Positions 5,750-9,205 of a DNA stretch of 9,205 nt are shown here, one piece after another. The DNA comes from Gammaproteobacteria bacterium UBA7803 (lineage in GTDB: Bacteria; Pseudomonadota; Gammaproteobacteria; Pseudomonadales; Azotimanducaceae). Each line of letters begins with the position of its first letter. The stretch's first letter is position 1. Below the pieces are notes generated by a model, which did not search any database, had not been told where the DNA came from, and was given only the letters and a program-made list of their open reading frames with translations. The stretch is from the NCBI GenBank assembly GCA_002480525.1, contig DLCH01000050.1, positions 13,657-22,861 of the forward strand. Direction: 5' to 3'. The translations under genes and the position numbers were made by a program.

Positions 5750-6997
5750 ATGAGCGACCTGGACAAGGACCTGTTCAACCTGGCGATGTCCGACGAGGCA
5801 TTGCCGCTGATGGACGCGGTCAAGAAACACATCGCCGAGAACGTCGAGCCGATCACCGAGGAGTTCTTCGCCCTCGACAAGGAGAAGACCGACCGCTGGT
5901 CCTGGCATCCGCGGCAGCTCGAGCTGCTCGACGGCGCCAAGGACAAGGCCAAGGCCGCCGGCCTGTGGAACTTCTTCCTGCCGGAGTCGGAGTACGGCGA
6001 CGGTCTCACCAACCTGGACTACGCCTACATCGCCGCCGAGCTCGGCAAGTCGCCGCTGGCCTCCGAGTCGCTGAACTGCAGCGCCCCGGACACCGGCAAC
6101 ATGGAAGTGCTCGAGCGGGTCGGCACGCCCGAGCAGAAGGAGCAGTGGCTGAAGCCGCTGCTGAACGGCGAGATCCGTTCCGCCTACGCCATGACCGAGC
6201 CGGGCCTGCCGTCGTCGGACGCCAAGAACATCTCCACCAGCGCCGTGCTCGAGGGCGACGAGTGGGTGATCAACGGCGAGAAGTTCTACATCTCCGGCGC
6301 CGGCGATCCGCGCTGCAAGATCATGATCGTCATGGTCAAGACCAGCCCGGACGCGCCGCCCAGCAAGCAGCAGTCGCAGATCCTGGTGCCCATGGACACG
6401 CCCGGCGTGAAGGTGCTGGAAGGCATGGAGGTGTTCGGTCACGACCACGCCCCGCGCGGCCACATGCACATCGTGTTCGACAACGTGCGCGTGCCGAAGG
6501 AGAACATCCTGCTGGGTGAGGGGCGCGGCTTCGAGATCTCCCAGGTCCGCCTGGGCCCCGGCCGCATCCATCACTGCATGCGCTCCATCGGCAAGGCCGA
6601 GCGGGCGCTGGAGCTGATGGTCAAGCGCGGCGCCACCCGGGAAGCGTTCGGCAAGCCGCTGATCAAGCTCGGCAAGAATCTCGAAGTGGTGTCCCGCGCC
6701 CGCATCGAGATCAACGCCATGCGCCTGGCGGTGCTCCAGGCGGCCAAGGCCATGGACGTGCTGGGCAACAAGGAAGCCCGGGTGTACGTCAGCGCCGTGA
6801 AGGCGATGGTGCCGGAGAAGGTCTGCCAGATCATCGACGACGCCATTCAGATCCACGGCGCAGCGGGCATCTCCCAGTGGACGCCGCTGGCGGAGCTGTA
6901 CACCGACATGCGCCACCTGCGCTTCGCCGACGGTCCGGACGAGGTGCACCACATGGTGGTGGGCCGCGCGGAGGTCCAGAAGTACGGCCTCTGGTAG
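5750..6997 (+). CDS. Acyl-CoA dehydrogenase, ACAD10/11-like
   Basis: A 415-residue FAD-dependent acyl-CoA dehydrogenase, which introduces the trans-2 double bond in acyl-CoA during beta-oxidation. The full fold is present: an alpha-helical N-terminal part (to about 140), the FAD-contact motif AYAMTEPGLPSSDAKN (145-160), WVINGEKFYISGAG (172-185), the middle beta domain with FDNVRVPKENILLGEGRGF (243-261), GPGRIHHCMRSIGKAERALE (269-288), QIHGAAGIS (367-375) and the C-terminal LRFADGPDEVH (390-400). The RIHHCMR and ADGPDEVH segments are typical of the ACAD10/11 group rather than of short- or medium-chain enzymes. At the place where medium-chain enzymes have the catalytic Glu (YEG), this protein has D394 (ADG). 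Chain-length preference cannot be read from the sequence. It follows the kinase by 76 bases in the same direction and could be co-transcribed. Confidence 0.92.
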   Translation: MSDLDKDLFNLAMSDEALPLMDAVKKHIAENVEPITEEFFALDKEKTDRWSWHPRQLELLDGAKDKAKAAGLWNFFLPESEYGDGLTNLDYAYIAAELGKSPLASESLNCSAPDTGNMEVLERVGTPEQKEQWLKPLLNGEIRSAYAMTEPGLPSSDAKNISTSAVLEGDEWVINGEKFYISGAGDPRCKIMIVMVKTSPDAPPSKQQSQILVPMDTPGVKVLEGMEVFGHDHAPRGHMHIVFDNVRVPKENILLGEGRGFEISQVRLGPGRIHHCMRSIGKAERALELMVKRGATREAFGKPLIKLGKNLEVVSRARIEINAMRLAVLQAAKAMDVLGNKEARVYVSAVKAMVPEKVCQIIDDAIQIHGAAGISQWTPLAELYTDMRHLRFADGPDEVHHMVVGRAEVQKYGLW

Positions 6998-7022
6998 AAA
7001 CCGCGGCAGGCAGCCGTCACGC

Positions 7023-7048
7023 CGGCCCGGCGTCCAACCGCCGGGCCG
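7023..7048. repeat. Perfect 10-bp GC hairpin after the acyl-CoA dehydrogenase
   Basis: CGGCCCGGCG and CGCCGGGCCG pair perfectly around a six-base loop (TCCAAC), 25 bases after the dehydrogenase stop. There is no T run after it, so it is not a standard intrinsic terminator. It may slow polymerase, protect the mRNA 3' end, or belong to the trkH leader. Confidence 0.55.
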
Positions 7049-7051
7049 CTC

Positions 7052-7094
7052 CCGGGGTCCCTTCAGCAGCGCCGGAGGCTGACCGGGACCCCGG
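7052..7094. repeat. Two-part hairpin directly before trkH
   Basis: CCGGGGTCCC (7052-7061) pairs perfectly with GGGACCCCGG (7085-7094). Inside it TCAGC (7063-7067) pairs with GCTGA (7078-7082), giving a 15-bp stem with a small internal loop and a 10-base terminal loop. It ends 18 bases before the trkH ATG, just ahead of the ribosome site, with no T tract. Either a 5' leader structure of trkH or a boundary hairpin between the two genes. Confidence 0.5.
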
Positions 7095-7112
7095 ACAACT
7101 TCGCAGGTATTG

Positions 7113-8555
7113 ATGCGCTACGGCCCGATCCTGTTCGTCATCAGCGTCACCATGATCGCCATGGGCGACCTGATGCTGCTGCCCGCGCTGGTCGGCGGTT
7201 TCTCCAGCCGGCACGATGCCCAGCCGTTTCTGAATGCGGCGGCCGCGATTCTGCTGCCGGCGCTGCTGCTGTTCGCCGTCTCGAGGCGCCCCGACGTCCG
7301 GCTGGTACCGCGCCAGGCGTTCTTCATCACCACCGTGGTCTGGCTGATCACCGCGCTGGCGGGTGCGCTGCCTCTGGTGTTTCACGAGCACCTGCGCCTC
7401 ACCGACGCGTTCTTCGAATCCATGTCGGGCATCACCACGACCGGGTCCACGGTGCTTCACGGCCTGGACACCATGTCGCCGGCGATTCTGCTGTGGCGCT
7501 CCATGCTGCAATGGCTGGGCAGGCTCGGCTTCATGCTCATGGCCATCGCCATACTGCCCCTGGTCGGCGTGGGCGGCATGCGCCTGTTCCGCTCGGAGTC
7601 CTCGGACTGGAGCGAGAAGTCACTACCCCGGACGCGGGACATCGCGGTGCGCATCGCCTGGCTGTACCTGACGCTCACCGGTCTGTGCGGTCTCGCCTAC
7701 TGGGCGTTCGGCATGTCCGTGTTCGATGCGATCAACCACGCCATGACGACCCTGGCCACAGGCGGCTATTCCACCTCCGATCAGTCCATGGGCCGGTTCG
7801 GCTCCGACGGTGTGCTGTGGACCGGCACCGTATTCATGATCCTCGCCAGTCTGCCCTTCGTGCTCTACCTGGAGAGCCTTCGCCGGGGGATCCGGGTGTT
7901 CGTCCGGGACGACCAGGTCAGGTTCTTCTTCAAGATGGTGCTGACCGTGGTCGTGGCAGGCGCCGCCATGCTGTCCTGGCAGCAGAATCTTCCCGCCTGG
8001 GACGCCGTGACCGTCGTCGCCTTCAACGCGGTCTCGACCATCACCACCACGGGCTTCGCCAGCACGGACTACACGCTGTGGGGGGAATTCTTCGTCGCGG
8101 CTTTCGTGTTTCTGATGTTCACCGGCGGTTGCTCCGGCTCCACCGCCGGTTCGATCAAGATCTTCCGGCTGCAGATCGCACTGCATCTGTTCCGCATTCA
8201 GATCAAGAAGCTGATTCACCCCAACGGCGTGTTCGTCGCCCGTCTCAACGGCGAGCGGGTCAGCGACGACATCGTGTCGGCCATGGTGGGCTTCAGCCTC
8301 GCCATGATCCTGACGGTGGTGCTGGTCACCCTGGCACTCACCGCCCTGAACGTCGACTTCATGACCGCGATGTCGTCCGCCGCCACCGCCATCACCAACG
8401 TCGGCCCCGGCGTGGGCCCGCTGGTCGGCCCGGCGGGCAACTTCGCCGCGCTGCCGGACGCGGCGAAGTGGCTGCTGGCCGGCGCCATGCTGCTCGGTCG
8501 TCTGGAGCTGATGACGGTACTGGTGCTGTTCTCCCGCAGCTACTGGCAGGGGTGA
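7113..8555 (+). CDS. trkH: Trk potassium uptake protein TrkH
   Basis: A 480-residue inner-membrane potassium channel/transporter subunit, nearly the length of E. coli TrkH (483). All four pore-loop filters are visible: TTTGS (108-112), TLATGGYST (213-221), TITTTGFAS (309-317) and ITNVGPGVG (427-435). The gating-loop segment GGCSGSTAGSIKIFR is at 338-352, LVGVGGMRLFR at 150-160, and the family ending LLGRLELMTVLVLFSRSYW at 460-478. TrkH works with the cytoplasmic NAD/ATP-binding TrkA, which is not in this window. ATG 7113 has an AGG five bases upstream; an in-frame TTG at 7110 is a weaker alternative. One oddity is R137 within QWLGRLGF, where relatives usually have a second glycine. Only 30 bases separate its stop from the convergent acetyltransferase, with no visible terminator. 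Confidence 0.95.
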   Translation: MRYGPILFVISVTMIAMGDLMLLPALVGGFSSRHDAQPFLNAAAAILLPALLLFAVSRRPDVRLVPRQAFFITTVVWLITALAGALPLVFHEHLRLTDAFFESMSGITTTGSTVLHGLDTMSPAILLWRSMLQWLGRLGFMLMAIAILPLVGVGGMRLFRSESSDWSEKSLPRTRDIAVRIAWLYLTLTGLCGLAYWAFGMSVFDAINHAMTTLATGGYSTSDQSMGRFGSDGVLWTGTVFMILASLPFVLYLESLRRGIRVFVRDDQVRFFFKMVLTVVVAGAAMLSWQQNLPAWDAVTVVAFNAVSTITTTGFASTDYTLWGEFFVAAFVFLMFTGGCSGSTAGSIKIFRLQIALHLFRIQIKKLIHPNGVFVARLNGERVSDDIVSAMVGFSLAMILTVVLVTLALTALNVDFMTAMSSAATAITNVGPGVGPLVGPAGNFAALPDAAKWLLAGAMLLGRLELMTVLVLFSRSYWQG

Positions 8556-8585
8556 GCAACCGGGCCGGCGATCGGGCACAGCGCA

Positions 8586-9095
8586 CTAGCGCACCCTGGC
8601 CATGGTGAGGGCGTCCGCCAGCACGCCGTCTCGCATGGCGAACCGGCGCAGCCGACCCTCGACGTCGAAGCCACAGCTCCGATACAGGCCGACGGCCCGC
8701 CCGTTGTCCGCGAACACCGTGAGTTCGAGCCGGCGCACACCGAGCCAGTTGTCCGCCAGATCGATGGCAGCCGCCATCAGCGCACGCCCGACGCCGCGGC
8801 CGGCATAGGCGTCGTGCACCCCCATGCCGAGACTGGCGGCATGGCGGCGACGCGGATTGGCTTCCAGCACCAGGCCGATGTTGCCCACGGGATGCTGGTC
8901 CAGGCAGGCCACCAGCAGCCGGCGGTTCGGATCGAGGTGCGCCAGTCGGTCACGCCACAGCGCTGCGGAGGGCAGCGGCATCTGCAGCGTCCACCGGCAG
9001 GCCCGGGGCTGGGCGTAGATGTCCCGCAACGCCTCGTAGTCCTCGGGCTCGACGGCGCGGATGAAGATTTCGCTGGGTGCTGACGTTCCGTCCAT
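8586..9095 (-). CDS. aaaT: GNAT N-acetyltransferase, YhhY/AaaT-like
   Basis: A 169-residue GNAT acetyltransferase that matches E. coli YhhY (AaaT, reported as an L-amino-acid N-acetyltransferase) along its length: SEIFIRAVEPEDYEALRDIYAQP (8-30), TLQMPLPS (36-43), DNWLGVRRLELTVFADN (115-131), GLYRSCGFDVEG (136-147) and the final MARVR. The acetyl-CoA loop is AGRGVGRAL (98-106). The protein is soluble. The start at ATG 9095 is the only one that keeps the YhhY-like N-terminus, and it adds a few residues to it. The Shine-Dalgarno GAGGG is eight bases upstream, but it lies inside the 3' arm of a strong terminator hairpin, so expression must depend on that hairpin. The gene is convergent with trkH. 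The substrate is inferred from similarity only. Confidence 0.9.
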   Translation of the reverse strand: MDGTSAPSEIFIRAVEPEDYEALRDIYAQPRACRWTLQMPLPSAALWRDRLAHLDPNRRLLVACLDQHPVGNIGLVLEANPRRRHAASLGMGVHDAYAGRGVGRALMAAAIDLADNWLGVRRLELTVFADNGRAVGLYRSCGFDVEGRLRRFAMRDGVLADALTMARVR

Positions 9096-9096
9096 G

Positions 9097-9135
9097 AAAA
9101 AAACCCTCGATCGGCGGCTGCGCAATCGAGGGTTT
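9097..9135 (-). terminator. Intrinsic terminator/attenuator overlapping the aaaT-like ribosome site
   Basis: AAACCCTCGAT (9101-9111) and ATCGAGGGTTT (9125-9135) form a perfect 11-bp stem with a 13-base loop. On the minus strand the GC part of the stem is followed by seven T residues (9103-9097), then one C, then the ATG of the acetyltransferase. The T run on the plus strand is only TTT, so it is chiefly a minus-strand terminator. The 3' arm supplies the GAGGG Shine-Dalgarno of the downstream gene, so folding would block both transcription and translation. Confidence 0.8.
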
Positions 9136-9143
9136 CGTCTCAA

Positions 9144-9168
9144 CTGGCAGCCGGTTGGGGACTGCCAG
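9144..9168 (-). promoter_or_regulatory. Upstream leader hairpin with alternative pairing to the terminator loop
   Basis: CTGGCAG (9144-9150) and CTGCCAG (9162-9168) form a 7-bp stem upstream of the terminator. The segment GCAGCCG at 9147-9153, overlapping one arm, is also fully complementary to CGGCTGC at 9115-9121 in the terminator loop. The two pairings and the terminator cannot readily coexist, which is the layout of an attenuator. The pairings are seen directly; the regulatory role is inferred. Confidence 0.4.
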
Positions 9169-9182
9169 ATGCGCGCACGCAG

Positions 9183-9205
9183 CTAGGGAACCTCTGCACA
9201 AGCAC
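9183..9205. other. Possible end of a mobile element at the window edge
   Basis: CTAG followed by GGAACCTCTGCACAA reaches the right edge. It has the look of an insertion-sequence terminal repeat next to a CTAG target, but no second copy, transposase or target duplication can be seen, and I cannot assign it to a family. It may be ordinary sequence from the next gene's 3' end. Confidence 0.12.

Noticed and set aside
5600..6952. Minus-strand open frame of 450 codons opposite the acyl-CoA dehydrogenase.
   Set aside because: His/Val/Leu/Arg-rich antisense shadow of a clear gene; no motifs and no ribosome site.
7023..7094. Standard Rho-independent terminators after the acyl-CoA dehydrogenase.
   Set aside because: The stems are strong, but neither is followed by a T tract on either strand, so I list them as hairpins of unknown role.
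7623..8579. Minus-strand open frame of 318 codons opposite trkH.
   Set aside because: Antisense shadow rich in Gly, His, Gln and Glu with no family resemblance.
9144..9168. tRNA or other structural RNA gene at the right end.
   Set aside because: A single 7-bp stem is seen; there is no cloverleaf, T-loop consensus or CCA end.
9140..9205. Short minus-strand frame ending at TGA 9142-9140, as a leader peptide or the end of an upstream gene.
   Set aside because: It is open to the edge, has no visible ribosome site or run of one regulatory amino acid, and such a 21-codon frame is expected by chance. Another frame has a TAG at 9185-9183, which could equally be the end of an upstream gene.

Overview
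The window is GC-rich DNA (mostly G or C at third codon positions) from a bacterium, most likely a gammaproteobacterium. The evidence is a TrkH of E. coli type and length and an acetyltransferase closely resembling E. coli YhhY/AaaT. The species cannot be named from this stretch. It is almost fully coding: the longest gene-free pieces are about 100-115 bases. I see no rRNA, tRNA, CRISPR array or transposase gene.

Left part, minus strand (1-2475): a compact three-gene sugar-use operon read leftwards from about 2500. It encodes an SGLT-like sodium/solute symporter, a 65-residue two-helix membrane protein, and the N-terminal 274 residues of a GH36 alpha-galactosidase cut by the window edge. The three genes are joined by TGATG and ATGA overlaps. 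The GH36 protein has no signal peptide, so the likely scheme is Na+-driven uptake of an alpha-galactoside followed by cytoplasmic hydrolysis.

Middle part, plus strand (2573-6997): a membrane di-iron hydroxylase closely resembling animal alkylglycerol monooxygenase (AGMO/TMEM195) overlaps by 22 bases a soluble PAS-PAS-kinase-receiver hybrid histidine kinase. After a 76-base gap with a strong Shine-Dalgarno comes an acyl-CoA dehydrogenase of the ACAD10/11-like type. Lipid oxidation is a plausible common theme, but this is inference.

Right part: after two strong GC hairpins comes trkH (potassium uptake, plus strand), then the convergent minus-strand aaaT/yhhY-like N-acetyltransferase. Directly before the aaaT-like start codon is a textbook intrinsic terminator whose 3' arm contains the Shine-Dalgarno. 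Upstream sequence can form a competing pairing, so this is a candidate attenuator and the most unusual regulatory structure in the window. The last bases at the right edge may be the end of a mobile element, but this is weak.
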